Program-made: the position numbers and the translations under genes
Assembly: GCF_002778285.1 (NCBI RefSeq)
Contig: NZ_NESM01000001.1
Coordinates: 1,448,501-1,512,500 of the forward strand
DNA from: Limnohabitans sp. 15K
GTDB taxonomy: Bacteria > Pseudomonadota > Gammaproteobacteria > Burkholderiales > Burkholderiaceae_C
Length of the DNA stretch: 64,000 nt
Reading direction: 5' to 3'
Notes under the pieces: generated by a model
What the model saw: only the letters and a program-made list of their open reading frames with translations
Database searches by the model: none
What the model was told of the DNA's origin: nothing
Part shown: positions 41,638 to 50,291 of the stretch, one piece after another
Layout: every line of letters begins with the position of its first letter
Numbering within the stretch: the first letter of the stretch is position 1

Positions 41638-44036
41638 GCGATCGCTCCTTGTGTTTTTTGCAATGCTGTCCAAATGGCTTGGGGCGTCATGGGCAGGTGA
41701 TCGATCGAAGCCCCCAAAGGCGCGAGCGCATCATTGACGGCGCTGGCAATGGCGGCGGGGCTACCCAAATAACCCGCTTCACCTGAGCCTTTTTGACCAA
41801 ATTCGGTCAAAGGTGAGGGCGTGCAATGGTCCACGATGGTGATGGCCGGGACTTCGGCCGAACTGGGCAACAGGTAATCCATGAAGGTGCCCGACATCAA
41901 CTGCCCCTCTTCTGAGAAGGCAAACTTTTCCATCAGCGCTGCCCCCAGTCCGTGGGCAATGCCACCATAGGTCATGCCGTGCACCACATCCGGACTGATC
42001 ATCACGCCGCAATCGTGGCCGCAGACATAGCGCCGAATGCTGACCTTGCAGGTCCCCGGATCGATGCTGGCCAAAATCACATGGGCTTCGAACGAATGAC
42101 AGGGGTACATTTGCACCCGACCATCCTCTGTAGGCAACATGCCGCCCGTGGGCACCTCCCACACAAACTTCTCTTGCAGACCAGGCTCCATGCCCTCGGG
42201 CAAAAGATGGAACTTGCGGTGCGCGATCTCGATCAAGGCATCCCAACTCAAGCACTTTTTCTCATCGTTTCGGGCGGCCACATGTCCGCCCTCATAGACC
42301 AAGTCTTCCTGCGCAACGCCCAAGTTGAAAGCAGCAATGTGGAGCAGTTTTGACCTGATTTTTTTGGCCGCACCGGCCGCAGCACCGCCCAGCATGATGG
42401 CCATCCGGCTGCCCACCGGGCTGTTGGAGGGCAAGGCATTGAGCGAATCGGCGTGCAAAACACGGATGCTGTCGGGTTCGCGGTGCAAGATTTCAGCCAC
42501 CACCGTGGACACCATGGTTTCATGGGCTTGCCCCGACGTCGAAGTCCCCATCAGTGCCGTGACAGTGCCCGCCAAGTCCACCCGCACCAGGCACGAATCC
42601 ATCCAAGTGGTGGTTTGATTCTTGGGGTTAAAAAGCGGCTCGAAAGACGAATTGCCACCCGATGGCTCAAGGCAAGTGGCAATGCCAATCCCGGCCAACC
42701 AGCCCTGGCTGCGCAAGGCATCGCGCTCGGCCACAATTTTGTCAAAAGGGGCCGCATTCAAGGCCTTGGTCATCACCGTATCGTAATCACCCGAGTCGTA
42801 ATGGGTCCCGCTGGGGATCAGGTAAGGGAACTCGTCTTTCCCAATCATGTTGCGACGGCGCAATTCAATCCGGTCCATGTTCAAAAAGCGCGCCACTTTG
42901 TCCAGCCCGGTTTCAATGGCGTAATTGGTGGGGGCTTGGCCAAAACCACGCACCGCTTCCTGCGGGGTTTTGTTGGTCATGACGGCAATGGCGTCGTACT
43001 CCACACTTTGAATCCGATACGGACCCACGATCGCGCCCACAGGCTTGCCCAGCTGCAAAGGTGAGCGGCCCGAATACGCCCCGATGTCGTCCAAGGCCCG
43101 CATGCGCATGCTGCGCAAAGTGCCATCTTTTTGGAATCCCAAAGTCACATCAAAAATGCGGTCCGGGCCTTGCATGTCACCACCGCGCATGTTCTCAATG
43201 CGGTCCTCGATGAGGCGCACGGGTCGACCCAGCTTGCGGGCCAAAAACCCCACCAGCACCGAATGCTTGAGTCCGCGCTTGACGCCATAACTTCCGCCCA
43301 CATCCACATCGAAATGCACCCGAACGGCATTGCCCGGCAAGCGCAAGGCCTTGGCCAACTGATCTGGGAATTTGGGCATCTGAATCGACGCCCACACATC
43401 CAAAACACCTGTGGCATCGTTCCAGTCGCACATCACCGCAAAGGTCTCAATGGGCACGGTCGAATTGCGCGCCCAGCGAACGCGATAACTCAACTGGTGG
43501 TCACATTTCGCAAAATCTTCGTCCACCGGACCCCACAAGAATTTGCGTTGAAAAATCACATTCGAGCCGTGCGCCGGATGCACCAAATGCGCACCTGGTG
43601 CCATCGCGGCCTCGGGGTCGACGATAAAAGGCAAGGTTTCGTACCGAACGGCGACGAGCTCCGCTGCGTCTTCTGCCAAGGCACGGGTTTCGGCCACCAC
43701 AGCAGCCACCCATTCACCCGCGTAACGGGTCACATCGAAGGCCATGGGGTAACGCGTGACCTGTGGCGCGTCCACGCCCGGCAAGGTGGGCTCGGTGCCT
43801 TGGCGCAGCTCTTCCCCCGTGAGCACAGCGTGCACCCCCGGCATGGCCAATGCGCGGCTGGCATCGATGGACACGATTTTGGCGCTGGCGTAAGGACTGG
43901 CCACCAAGGCCACATGGAGCATGCCCACTTTTTGAATGTCAGCGGCGTACTGGCCTTTGCCCACCACAAAACGTTTGTGCTCAACAGCCCGGCGGTGCTT
44001 GCCAATAAAACGGAAATTGCTCGAGGGCTCAGCCAT
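41634..44036 (-). CDS. Molybdenum hydroxylase large subunit (CoxL/xanthine dehydrogenase type)
   Basis: An 800-residue molybdopterin-binding subunit. The N-terminal aldehyde oxidase/xanthine dehydrogenase a/b hammerhead region begins KHRRAVEHKRFVVGKGQYA; the molybdopterin domain has EAVRGFGQAPTNYAIE (where CO dehydrogenases carry the AYRCSFR loop, absent here) and the catalytic Glu in QKGSGEAGYLGSP. The missing cysteine loop argues against CO oxidation and for hydroxylation of an aromatic or heteroaromatic ring. It overlaps the small subunit by eight bases and the hydrolase by four. Confidence 0.9.
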   Translation of the reverse strand: MAEPSSNFRFIGKHRRAVEHKRFVVGKGQYAADIQKVGMLHVALVASPYASAKIVSIDASRALAMPGVHAVLTGEELRQGTEPTLPGVDAPQVTRYPMAFDVTRYAGEWVAAVVAETRALAEDAAELVAVRYETLPFIVDPEAAMAPGAHLVHPAHGSNVIFQRKFLWGPVDEDFAKCDHQLSYRVRWARNSTVPIETFAVMCDWNDATGVLDVWASIQMPKFPDQLAKALRLPGNAVRVHFDVDVGGSYGVKRGLKHSVLVGFLARKLGRPVRLIEDRIENMRGGDMQGPDRIFDVTLGFQKDGTLRSMRMRALDDIGAYSGRSPLQLGKPVGAIVGPYRIQSVEYDAIAVMTNKTPQEAVRGFGQAPTNYAIETGLDKVARFLNMDRIELRRRNMIGKDEFPYLIPSGTHYDSGDYDTVMTKALNAAPFDKIVAERDALRSQGWLAGIGIATCLEPSGGNSSFEPLFNPKNQTTTWMDSCLVRVDLAGTVTALMGTSTSGQAHETMVSTVVAEILHREPDSIRVLHADSLNALPSNSPVGSRMAIMLGGAAAGAAKKIRSKLLHIAAFNLGVAQEDLVYEGGHVAARNDEKKCLSWDALIEIAHRKFHLLPEGMEPGLQEKFVWEVPTGGMLPTEDGRVQMYPCHSFEAHVILASIDPGTCKVSIRRYVCGHDCGVMISPDVVHGMTYGGIAHGLGAALMEKFAFSEEGQLMSGTFMDYLLPSSAEVPAITIVDHCTPSPLTEFGQKGSGEAGYLGSPAAIASAVNDALAPLGASIDHLPMTPQAIWTALQKTQGAIA

Positions 44037-44517
44037 GGGTGTGTCCTTGTGGCGAAGTGGCGTGCATCACAGCATCCACAATTTGCTGGTATCCGGTACA
44101 GCGGCACAGATTGCTGCTGATGGCCTCTCGCACCTGCGCTTCGGTGGGATGGGGATGACGGTTGATCAGGGACTGGCAGGCGATCAGCATCCCGGGCGTG
44201 CAATAGCCGCATTGCAAAGCATGTTTTTCGCAAAAAGCATCTTGAATTTTGGACAACTGGCCGCGCTCGGGCGCCAGGCCCTCCACCGTGGTCACACTCA
44301 ATGCGTCCGCTTGCACCGCGAACATGCAACAAGAGCGCACAGGCTGATCGTCGAGCATGACGGTACAGGCGCCACACACCCCGTGCTCACAGCCCACATG
44401 GGTGCCCGTCAAGCCCAGTTCATCGCGCAAAAAGTCGACCAGCGTGGTCCGAGGTTCGACCCGGCGCTGTTGCAGCACGCCATTCACCCGAATCTCGATG
44501 TCATGTTGAGTTGTCAT
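44029..44517 (-). CDS. Molybdenum hydroxylase small subunit, two [2Fe-2S] clusters (CoxS type)
   Basis: A 162-residue iron-sulfur subunit. The plant-ferredoxin-like cluster is bound by cysteines of GCEHGVCGACTV and the following SCCMF; the second cluster uses CGYCTPGM and CRCTGYQ. It carries electrons from the molybdenum centre to FAD in the medium subunit. The ATG at 44517 is chosen over a GTG at 44541 that overlaps the upstream stop; there is no strong Shine-Dalgarno for either. The gene order medium-small-large is that of many Cox-like operons. Confidence 0.9.
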   Translation of the reverse strand: MTTQHDIEIRVNGVLQQRRVEPRTTLVDFLRDELGLTGTHVGCEHGVCGACTVMLDDQPVRSCCMFAVQADALSVTTVEGLAPERGQLSKIQDAFCEKHALQCGYCTPGMLIACQSLINRHPHPTEAQVREAISSNLCRCTGYQQIVDAVMHATSPQGHTHG

Positions 44518-44537
44518 TTTTTCACTCTCATGTCTGG

Positions 44538-45419
44538 TCACGCGGCGTTCAAAGACGCCTGTTGTGCAGACTGAATCAATACACGTTCCAGCAAAACACC
44601 GACCAAATGTGTCCGGTAAGCTGCTCCAGCATGCATGTCGCTGCCGGGGTCACACAAGCGTGCCGCCGCTTGGGCCAAATCTTTCGCCATGTCTGAGGTC
44701 AGGGTTTTTCCGATCATGGCATCCGTCAATGCGCCAAAGACCAAGGGGGTTCCCGAGACACCCCCCGCACCCAGGCTCAAACGCAAAATTTGACCTTCCG
44801 CGTTGAGCTGGATCTGACACGCCGCAGAAGCCATGGCGAAATCGCCGTGCCGAATGGCCGTCTCTTCAAACGCACAGCCCACGCGCCCACCCGACCACAC
44901 AGGCCAATCAATGCGGGTGAGGCATTCGGCATCACCCACCGCTGTGAACATGGGACCGAGAAAGAAATCGGCCGCAGGCACCACCCTTTTTTCAGCCAGG
45001 CTTTGAATGTGGATTTGTGCGTCCAGCACCATGGCCGCCAAGGGCAGTTCGGCAGAAGGATCGGCATAAGCCAAACTGCCACCGACCGTGCCACGGTTGC
45101 GTGTTTGCTGATGCCCCACCCAACGAAGCGCCTGTTTCACCAAGGGCAAGCCCGTGATCACATCGGCATGGCTTTCCATTTGCGCTTGCCGCACACCCGC
45201 ACCGGTTGAGATGCCATCGGTGTGGCGAACAAGACCTTGCAAGTCGGTTAACCGGTGGATGTCCACCAAAAAGGCCGGACGCGCCAAGCGCATGGCCATC
45301 ATGGGCACCAAACTTTGGCCGCCGGCGATCAGTTTGGCGTCGCCACCATGCGCGTCAAGCAGGGTCAATGCCGCATCAAGATGGTCCACGCGCACATAGT
45401 CGAATGGTGCCGCCTTCAT
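44538..45419 (-). CDS. Molybdenum hydroxylase medium subunit, FAD-binding (CoxM type)
   Basis: A 293-residue FAD-binding subunit. The flavin motifs are LIAGGQSLVPMMAMRLARP near residue 35 and RNRGTVGGSLAYADPSAELP near residue 110, and the CO dehydrogenase flavoprotein C-terminal domain ends the protein. It passes electrons to an unknown acceptor. It is the first gene of the minus-strand run 31047-45419 and is divergent from a LysR-type regulator, the usual arrangement in which the regulator controls both directions. Confidence 0.9.
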   Translation of the reverse strand: MKAAPFDYVRVDHLDAALTLLDAHGGDAKLIAGGQSLVPMMAMRLARPAFLVDIHRLTDLQGLVRHTDGISTGAGVRQAQMESHADVITGLPLVKQALRWVGHQQTRNRGTVGGSLAYADPSAELPLAAMVLDAQIHIQSLAEKRVVPAADFFLGPMFTAVGDAECLTRIDWPVWSGGRVGCAFEETAIRHGDFAMASAACQIQLNAEGQILRLSLGAGGVSGTPLVFGALTDAMIGKTLTSDMAKDLAQAAARLCDPGSDMHAGAAYRTHLVGVLLERVLIQSAQQASLNAA

Positions 45420-45516
45420 CGGGTTTCCCGCCTCAAAGTGGGATCATTTATCACGCCGAACTCCTTTTTTATCGTTTTAATTTTGATGCTGCCCGAAACT
45501 CCACGCAATCCAAGTT

Positions 45517-45546
45517 AACTCACATACCAAGAGTTTTTCTCACATA
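45517..45546. promoter_or_regulatory. Putative LysR-type operator between CoxM-like and LysR genes
   Basis: AACTC (45517-45521) and GAGTT (45531-45535) form a dyad with a nine-base spacer, close to the T-N11-A layout of LysR-type sites. In addition CTCACATA occurs twice, at 45519-45526 and 45539-45546, exactly 20 bases apart, i.e. on the same face of the helix. The site is in the 163-base gap between the two divergent genes. Confidence 0.55.
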
Positions 45547-45569
45547 ATTACCGACTATTTAAGGACAAA

Positions 45570-45623
45570 ATGTGGGCCAGTCATGAGAAAACTTCCTCCA
45601 CTCAACGCTGTTCGCGCTTTTGA
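45570..45623 (+). CDS. Possible 17-codon leader ORF overlapping the LysR start
   Basis: An ATG at 45570, four bases after AAGGA, opens a 17-codon frame ending in TGA at 45623 and overlapping the first 41 bases of the LysR gene in another frame. The regulator's own ATG at 45583 has no Shine-Dalgarno. The ribosome-binding site therefore fits the small frame better, which could couple or limit regulator translation. A chance arrangement is equally possible. Confidence 0.25.
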   Translation: MWASHEKTSSTQRCSRF

Positions 45624-46512
45624 AGTCGCGGCCCGTCACGTCAGCTTCACCAAGGCGGCCAAAGAGTTGTGCGTGACCCACGGTGCTGTGAGCAAACAAG
45701 TCGCCACACTGGAAAGCTGGCTGGCCACGCCTTTGTTCAACCGCTCGCAATCACAAGTCACATTGACCGAGGCGGGACGCACATTTTTCGCCGCCGTCAC
45801 CCCTGCGCTGGACCGCATCGCCGTGACCTCCATGCAACTGCTGGAGCAAAGCGACCCCACCGCCTTGCGCATCAATGCGCCACCGACCTTCACCATGCGT
45901 TGGTTGATTCCTCGCATCTCGGCTTTTCAAAGAAAACAAACCGGCATTGAGGTGAAACTGACCACTTCCACAGCACCGGTGAATTTTGAAGAGCACGCCT
46001 ACGATGTCGCCATACGTGCTGGACACCATCCCTTACCAGGTCTGACGTCGGTCCCGTTCATGACCGAAATCATCGTGCCCATCTGTCACCTTGACCTTCT
46101 GGAAAATGGGCGGCTTCAATCCCCGGCAGATTTGGCAGGTCAGACACTGATCAGCTACTCCACGGAACCCCTGTCTTGGGCTGAGTGGTTGCCCGAGGCC
46201 GGCCTGAAGGCCCCCCTACAGACTCAGCAGCTGGAGTTGGAGCAAATGTTTTTTGCCTTGCAAGCCGCCGCCGAAGGTTTGGGTGTGGTGTTGGTGCCCT
46301 TGTTCTTGGTGGCCGACGACATCATTGCCGGGCGTTTGTGCGCGCCTTTTGGTTTGACCGGCGCACGCAAGCGCCAATACTTTGCCAACACCCCGGCAAC
46401 AGCCCATTCAAACCCCGCCATGACCAGTTTTGTGGAGTGGCTGCTGCGCGAGGGTCGAGACACCGAACAATCCATTGAGCTGCTGTCCCACACCATGGGA
46501 TGGCAAACCTGA
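45583..46512 (+). CDS. LysR-family regulator (GcvA-like)
   Basis: A 309-residue regulator. The winged helix-turn-helix is in AFEVAARHVSFTKAAKELCVTHGAVSKQVATLESWL near residue 10, followed by the substrate-binding domain with INAPPTFTMRWLIPRI near residue 100. The form matches the GcvA-like subgroup. It probably senses an aromatic acid or intermediate and activates either the divergent molybdenum hydroxylase run or the UbiD-UbiX genes 101 bases downstream. The start is chosen for its family N-terminus (MRKLPPLNAVRAFE). Confidence 0.9.
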   Translation: MRKLPPLNAVRAFEVAARHVSFTKAAKELCVTHGAVSKQVATLESWLATPLFNRSQSQVTLTEAGRTFFAAVTPALDRIAVTSMQLLEQSDPTALRINAPPTFTMRWLIPRISAFQRKQTGIEVKLTTSTAPVNFEEHAYDVAIRAGHHPLPGLTSVPFMTEIIVPICHLDLLENGRLQSPADLAGQTLISYSTEPLSWAEWLPEAGLKAPLQTQQLELEQMFFALQAAAEGLGVVLVPLFLVADDIIAGRLCAPFGLTGARKRQYFANTPATAHSNPAMTSFVEWLLREGRDTEQSIELLSHTMGWQT

Positions 46513-46613
46513 GTTCCGATTTGTGAAATTTCCTCCAACCTGCAACGGCATCCTGATGCGCAAAAATTAACTTGCGGGCATCATCCGACGTTCAACCCAT
46601 TGTTTCGATCACC

Positions 46614-48245
46614 ATGAGCAAAAACAAAACCGGCTACCCCGACTTGCACGACCATTTGGCCCAGCTGAAAGAGCGCGGCCTACTCCAAGTCATTGACCAC
46701 CCCATCGACAAGGATTCCGAGCTCCATCCCCTGGTGCGCTGGCAATTTGTGGGTGGCATGGATGAGGCAGAGCGCAAAGCCTTTTTGTTCACCAACATCG
46801 TCAATGCGCAAGGGCGCAAATACGACATGCCTGTGGTGGTCGGCGCTCTGGCCGCCAACCGCGAAATCTACAGCGTCGGCATGGGCTCCAGCGTAGAAGA
46901 AATCCAAGCCCGTTGGGACCATGCCATTGCACACCCCATTGCCCCCAAGATGGTGACCCAAGCCGAATGCCAAGAGGTCATCCACGAAGGTGACGCTTTG
47001 CAAGGCGAAGGCCATGGCCTGGACATGCTGCCCATTCCGATTTCAACACCGGGCTTTGACAGCGCGCCCACGCTCACGGCCACCAATGTGATCACCATGG
47101 ACCCCGAAACGGGGGTGCAAAACATGGGCACTTACCGCTGCGCACTCAAAGCCCCAGACCGGCTGGTGGTTCGCATGGCCACACGCGTGGGGGGTGCCGG
47201 GGGTTACCTGCACTACCAAGCCTGGAAAAAAGCGGGGCACAAAACCATGCCGTGCGCCATCGTTTTAGGCTGCCCGCCCTTCGTGGCCTTCATGGGTCCT
47301 CAAAAATTACCCATCGGCATGGACGAGTTCGATGTGGCAGGCGGTCTCGCAGGTGTGCCCATCGAAGTGACCCAGGCACGCACCGTGAACTTGCGCGTAC
47401 CCGCGCAAGCCGAAATCGTTCTCGAAGGCTTGATTGACCTTGAATTTCTGGAGCCAGAAGCGCCATTTGGCGAGTCCCACGGACACGTTGCACTGGAAGA
47501 GTTCAACCTGCCCATGAAGATCACGGCCATCACCCATCGCTTCAAGCCGGTGATCCCCTCCTACATCAGCCAAGTGGCACCCAGCGAGTCGAGCGTGATC
47601 AAACGCGTGGCTTATGAGCCCTTGTTCTTGGCCCACCTGCGCAATGCACTGGGGATCAAAGGCGTCAAGCGGGTGTCGCTGCACGAGCCGTTGACGGGTT
47701 TGCTGCGCGTGACCATCATCACGTTTGAAAAGAACACACCCAAGACGGAAATCTGGCGCGCTTTGTATGGTTCGGCCTTTTTCAAAGGCGACTGCGGCAA
47801 GATCTGCATTGCGGTCAACGAGGACATCGATCCAGACAACGCCGACGCACTGCTGTGGGCCATGGCCTACCGCATGAACCCGGTGGCCGATGTGCGCACC
47901 CTGGACCATCGGGGTCAAGGGCATGGTCCTAAACGAGAAAACGATGGTGAAGAAGACTCCACCTTGTTGATGGATGCCACCATGAAAGGGGACATGCCGC
48001 CCTTGGCTTTGCCCACCAAAGATTACATGGAACGCTCCAAAGCCATATGGGAGCAACTCGGCTTGCCCAAACTGCGGCCGCAAGCACCTTGGTTTGGCTA
48101 CTCGCTGGGCGATTGGTTACCCCAATGGGACGAATCAGCCTTGCGGGCAGCCACAGGTCGGTACTTGGAAAACGGCAAAATCAGTCTTGGCCAACAACGC
48201 AATGACGTCAAGGCCGAATCCAAATTCCGTCCAGATCAAGTTTGA
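46614..48245 (+). CDS. UbiD-family decarboxylase (second copy, partner of UbiX)
   Basis: A 543-residue prFMN-dependent decarboxylase. Key segments are NMGTYRCALKAPDRLVVRM (Arg of the prFMN site) and EPEAPFGESHGHVALEEF (catalytic Glu region). It is about 80 residues shorter than the copy at 35351, lacking the basic tails, but matches it along the whole core. The start at 46614 (MSKNKTGYPDLHDHLA) is the first ATG with family sequence; a TTG 14 codons upstream is unlikely. UbiX follows directly, which gives this enzyme its cofactor. Candidate substrates are aromatic or furan/pyrrole carboxylates; which one is unknown. Confidence 0.9.
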   Translation: MSKNKTGYPDLHDHLAQLKERGLLQVIDHPIDKDSELHPLVRWQFVGGMDEAERKAFLFTNIVNAQGRKYDMPVVVGALAANREIYSVGMGSSVEEIQARWDHAIAHPIAPKMVTQAECQEVIHEGDALQGEGHGLDMLPIPISTPGFDSAPTLTATNVITMDPETGVQNMGTYRCALKAPDRLVVRMATRVGGAGGYLHYQAWKKAGHKTMPCAIVLGCPPFVAFMGPQKLPIGMDEFDVAGGLAGVPIEVTQARTVNLRVPAQAEIVLEGLIDLEFLEPEAPFGESHGHVALEEFNLPMKITAITHRFKPVIPSYISQVAPSESSVIKRVAYEPLFLAHLRNALGIKGVKRVSLHEPLTGLLRVTIITFEKNTPKTEIWRALYGSAFFKGDCGKICIAVNEDIDPDNADALLWAMAYRMNPVADVRTLDHRGQGHGPKRENDGEEDSTLLMDATMKGDMPPLALPTKDYMERSKAIWEQLGLPKLRPQAPWFGYSLGDWLPQWDESALRAATGRYLENGKISLGQQRNDVKAESKFRPDQV

Positions 48246-48253
48246 GGCCGCCC

Positions 48254-48859
48254 ATGGAAAACGCCACCATCGCCCCACCGCGCCGCCTGATTGTCGGTAT
48301 CAGCGGCGCCTCCGGCATCATTTACGGCATCCGAATTTTGCAGGTGTTGCAAGGGTCCGGCATCGAAACCCATTTGGTGATGAGCGATTCGGCCAAGCTC
48401 ACTTTGGCCACGGAAACAGACATGAGCTTCAAAGAGGTCGAAGCCCTTGCCACCGAAGTGCACAACGCCAAAAACATTGGCGCGACGATTTCTTCTGGCT
48501 CGTTCAAGACCATGGGCATGGTGGTTGCACCCTGTTCGATCCGTTCACTGTCTGAAATTGCCTATGGCATGACCGGCGGCTTGCTCACCCGAGCCGCCGA
48601 TGTGGTCCTGAAGGAACGTCGGCGCTTGGTGCTCATGGTGCGCGAAACGCCATTGCACACAGGGCATCTGAAGTCGATGCTGCAGGCAGCCGAAAATGGT
48701 GCCATTTTGATGCCCCCCGTTCCTGCACTCTATGCACGCCCTCAATCACTGGATGACATGGTCAACCACACCGTGGGGCGCTGCCTGGACTTGTTTGACA
48801 TTGAAACTGAGCTGGTCAAACGCTGGTCTGGCATGGGCAAGAGTGTCGACAAAACCTGA
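48254..48859 (+). CDS. ubiX: Flavin prenyltransferase UbiX
   Basis: A 201-residue flavoprotein that attaches a dimethylallyl group to FMN, making the prFMN cofactor of UbiD enzymes. The FMN-binding GISGASGIIYGIRIL opens the core, and the conserved MGMVVAPCSIRSLSEIAYG and LVMVRETPLHTGHLKSML segments follow. The ATG at 48254 has GAGG six bases upstream; a TTG at 48242 is less likely. It lies eight bases after the UbiD stop, and is the only UbiX in the window, so it may serve both UbiD proteins. Confidence 0.93.
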   Translation: MENATIAPPRRLIVGISGASGIIYGIRILQVLQGSGIETHLVMSDSAKLTLATETDMSFKEVEALATEVHNAKNIGATISSGSFKTMGMVVAPCSIRSLSEIAYGMTGGLLTRAADVVLKERRRLVLMVRETPLHTGHLKSMLQAAENGAILMPPVPALYARPQSLDDMVNHTVGRCLDLFDIETELVKRWSGMGKSVDKT

Positions 48860-48878
48860 TTTGTAATCGCCAAGCACC

Positions 48879-49163
48879 ATGAAATCACTGTTCGTTTATT
48901 ACAAAGTGGCGATCGATCAACACGCCATCCTTCGCCCTTTGGCTGAAAAATTTCAGCAACAGGTTCAGCTGGAATGGCCAGAGCTGCGCTGCGAGCTCTT
49001 ACAACGCCCACAAGCCACACCCGAGGGCATTGAAACTTGGATGGAGGTCTACCACCACCCACAGGGCTTGAGCGACGACATGATGATCGGCATTGAACGT
49101 TTGGCCCAAGAGATGGGTTTGCCCGCCAAACGGGCCTCTGAAGTGTTCACGCCCTTGCGTTAA
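48879..49163 (+). CDS. DUF4936-family protein
   Basis: A 94-residue protein of the DUF4936 family, common in betaproteobacteria and of unknown function. It has the N-terminal LFVYYKV and the WMEVYHHP segment, and is acidic in its middle part. No catalytic residues can be proposed. It lies 19 bases after ubiX and nine bases before the AbrB-family gene. Confidence 0.78.
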   Translation: MKSLFVYYKVAIDQHAILRPLAEKFQQQVQLEWPELRCELLQRPQATPEGIETWMEVYHHPQGLSDDMMIGIERLAQEMGLPAKRASEVFTPLR

Positions 49164-49172
49164 GCCAGATCC

Positions 49173-50228
49173 ATGGGTTCAAGCCTGCTGAAACCGGCCG
49201 TATGGCTACGCCCTGTGCTGACTGCACTGGCCGCTTTCTGCGGTGCGGAAGCGGCTTATCTCATGCACATTCCCTTGCCCTGGATGCTCGGCTCCATGTT
49301 TGGCGTGGCCTGCATCACCTTGGCCGGTCAGGTGTACCCCCAACCCAAATGGGCACGAAGAAGCGCACAAGTGTTCATTGGCAGTGCGCTGGGTCTGTTC
49401 TTCACCCCCTTGATTTTTCAGCAACTTTGGGGGCTTTTGCCCTGGATCACCGTCGGCGCTGCATCGGTCATCCTGATGTCTTTGCTGGTCGCACCCCTGT
49501 TGCAAAAGATGGCTGGTTTGGATGGGGCCACCACCCTTTATGCCATCGCTTTGGGTGGTGCTTCCGAGATGAGTGCACAAGCCCAGGAGGCAGGTGCAGA
49601 CGCCCCCATGGTGGCCCTGTCGCACACCGTTCGCATCGTGCTGGTCATGCTGACCACCTCACTGATCGCAGGCACCAGTGGTGGTGCGATGCCCCTGCCC
49701 AACACAACGGCGCATCACTTGTCGCTGAACAACGCCGCCATTCTGCTGGTCGGCTCTTACCTGATGGGCATGTTGTTTGTCAGGCTGCACATAGGCAGTG
49801 CCTGGAAGCTCGGCGCATTGCTGGTCGGTGCTTTGTTTGCCCTGTCAGGCTTGCAAGGACGCTGGCCCCAAGAAGGGGTTGTGGTCGCACAGATGGTGAT
49901 TGGCTGGGGCTTGGGTCAGAACATGACCCGTTCATTTTTTACGCGTGCACCCCTGGCCATGCTCGCCATGGCAGGGTCCACCCTGCTGCTGATGGCCGGG
50001 TGCATGGGCATGGCCTGGGTTTTGTCGCAACAGATCAACATCCCCTTGATCACTGCATTTTTGGCCATGGCCCCCGGTGGCATGACCGAAATGGGCCTGA
50101 TTGCCAAACTCTTCGGTTTGGCGGTGCCAACGGTGATCACCTTCCACCTGTTGCGCATGGTGTTTGCTTTGCTCTTCACACAAGTTTTGGGGCGTTGGCT
50201 CATCCGCCTCCATTGGATCAAAACCTGA
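49173..50228 (+). CDS. AbrB-family (AbrB duplication) membrane protein
   Basis: A 351-residue integral membrane protein with about ten helices in two similar halves, each with the pattern HIPLPWMLGSMFG / NIPLITAFLAMAPGGMTEM. The family is annotated as AbrB, or as putative ammonia monooxygenase, and is distinct from the Bacillus AbrB regulator; its function is not firmly known and transport of small acids is suggested. A second plus-strand frame of similar length overlaps this one (49202-50257) but has no membrane pattern. It may carry the substrate or product of the decarboxylase gene set. Confidence 0.8.
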   Translation: MGSSLLKPAVWLRPVLTALAAFCGAEAAYLMHIPLPWMLGSMFGVACITLAGQVYPQPKWARRSAQVFIGSALGLFFTPLIFQQLWGLLPWITVGAASVILMSLLVAPLLQKMAGLDGATTLYAIALGGASEMSAQAQEAGADAPMVALSHTVRIVLVMLTTSLIAGTSGGAMPLPNTTAHHLSLNNAAILLVGSYLMGMLFVRLHIGSAWKLGALLVGALFALSGLQGRWPQEGVVVAQMVIGWGLGQNMTRSFFTRAPLAMLAMAGSTLLLMAGCMGMAWVLSQQINIPLITAFLAMAPGGMTEMGLIAKLFGLAVPTVITFHLLRMVFALLFTQVLGRWLIRLHWIKT

Positions 50229-50291
50229 TTTATCCTGTGCACTTGTGCTGCCGCTGAATCTTCTGGGTTTGGCCCTCTTACTCCAAAATTT

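Noticed and set aside
41634..45419. True carbon monoxide dehydrogenase (CoxMSL)
   Set aside because: The large subunit lacks the AYRCSFR cysteine loop of form I CO dehydrogenases, and the neighbours are aromatic-acid catabolic genes; only the architecture and CoxG are shared.
49202..50257. A 351-codon plus-strand frame overlapping the AbrB-family gene
   Set aside because: Its translation is rich in His, Arg and Cys with no membrane pattern; the other frame shows helices and family motifs in two repeats.
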